From the NCBI GenBank assembly GCA_020348765.1, contig CP070753.1, positions 2,338,740 to 2,345,093 of the forward strand: DNA of 6,354 nucleotides. The letters are read 5' to 3'. The position numbers were made by a program, and so were the translations under genes. Of the stretch, positions 6,094-6,354 are shown piece by piece. Source of the stretch: Burkholderiales bacterium. Lineage in GTDB: Bacteria > Pseudomonadota > Gammaproteobacteria > Burkholderiales > Burkholderiaceae_E. Every line of letters begins with the position of its first letter. The stretch's first letter is position 1. The notes below the pieces were generated by a model. That model was not told the DNA's origin and searched no databases. It saw only the letters and a program-made list of their open reading frames with translations.

Positions 6094-6234
6094 CGCGCTC
6101 GCCTCTTCGTCCGGCGGCCGGTCTTCCGAAGGAAGTGCCGCCAGTTGCTGCGGATCCTGCAACAGCTCGCTCGCCATCGCAAGCGGCGGCCCGCCGAATC
6201 GCGGAGTCGATCGATCTCGGAACTTGATCACACG

Positions 6235-6269
6235 GCAGCGCTGGCCGGGCTTTGCCCGCCCAGCGCTGC
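6235..6269. other. Strong stem-loop with 16-bp arms
   Basis: Left arm GCAGCGCTGGCCGGGC (6235-6250), loop TTT, right arm GCCCGCCCAGCGCTGC (6254-6269). The arms pair at 15 of 16 positions, with a single C/C mismatch. CAC at 6231-6233 and GTG at 6270-6272 could extend the stem past a one-base bulge. There is no T-run on either strand, so it is not a textbook intrinsic terminator. It could still end a gene entering from the right, act as a leader structure, or be a REP-like element. Confidence 0.75.
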
Positions 6270-6294
6270 GTGCTACACCGAAAGCCGACGAGAG

Positions 6295-6354
6295 GACGCC
6301 GAAGCGGAGACGCCGAAGCGGAGACGCCGAAGCGGGGACGCCGAAGCGGAGACG
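6295..6354. repeat. 14-bp tandem repeat running off the right edge
   Basis: Four full copies of GACGCCGAAGCGGA start at 6295, 6309, 6323 and 6337. A fifth copy begins at 6351 and is cut by the window end. The third copy ends in G instead of A; the rest are identical. The period is not a multiple of three and no sensible frame spans it. Its full length cannot be seen here. It differs in unit and period from the 20-bp array at 3515-3634. Confidence 0.9.

Larger units (their letters stand above)
6094..6354. other. Upstream region of the sulfurtransferase gene, no complete gene seen
   Basis: These 261 bp reach to the window edge. The frame of the sulfurtransferase stays open to a GTG at 6231, so up to 46 more residues could be coding. 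From ATG 6177 the codons are mostly G/C-ending, which makes an earlier start conceivable. Beyond 6231 I see only a strong hairpin and a 14-bp tandem array. No recognisable promoter was found for the sulfurtransferase. Confidence 0.45.

Overview
The window is GC-rich throughout, and its reading frames show the strong G/C third-position bias typical of high-GC bacteria. The gene set (a Rieske ring-hydroxylating oxygenase, a bifunctional APH-like/P-loop ATPase protein, a reductive-dehalogenase-like Fe-S corrinoid protein and a secreted two-domain rhodanese) best suits a high-GC proteobacterium, perhaps an aromatic-degrading beta- or gammaproteobacterium. That placement is an inference from gene families, not from a marker gene.

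Layout, left to right. (1) Positions 1-1470, minus strand: a Rieske oxygenase alpha subunit (76-1470), followed after 2 bp by the first 24 codons of another gene (73 down to 1) that runs off the left edge. The two look like one transcript. (2) Positions 1471-1624: a divergent intergenic region with small direct and inverted GAACC repeats. (3) Positions 1625-3298, plus strand: a fusion of an aminoglycoside-phosphotransferase-like kinase domain with a P-loop kinase domain. (4) Positions 3299-3655: a gap between two convergent genes that carries a six-copy, 20-bp tandem array. (5) Positions 3656-4819, minus strand: a compact reductive dehalogenase homologue (RdhA-like) with two 4Fe-4S motifs and no Tat signal, preceded by a good sigma70-type promoter and a dyad at the predicted transcription start. 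(6) Positions 4957-6093, minus strand: a two-domain rhodanese sulfurtransferase with a signal-peptide-like segment. (7) Positions 6094-6354: the upstream region, with a strong near-perfect hairpin and a 14-bp tandem array that runs off the right edge.

How the genes may work together. The oxygenase and its downstream neighbour probably form one multicomponent enzyme for an aromatic substrate. The RdhA-like protein could remove halogen from an aromatic compound inside the cell, which would fit an oxygenase next door. However, the two are separated by an unrelated gene and a convergent boundary, so any link is speculative. No ferredoxin, reductase, RdhB anchor, transporter or regulator gene is visible in the window. 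The most interesting item is the small cytosolic RdhA-like protein with a conserved Tyr/Asn/Arg active-site pattern. The two tandem arrays, with periods of 20 and 14 bp, come next.
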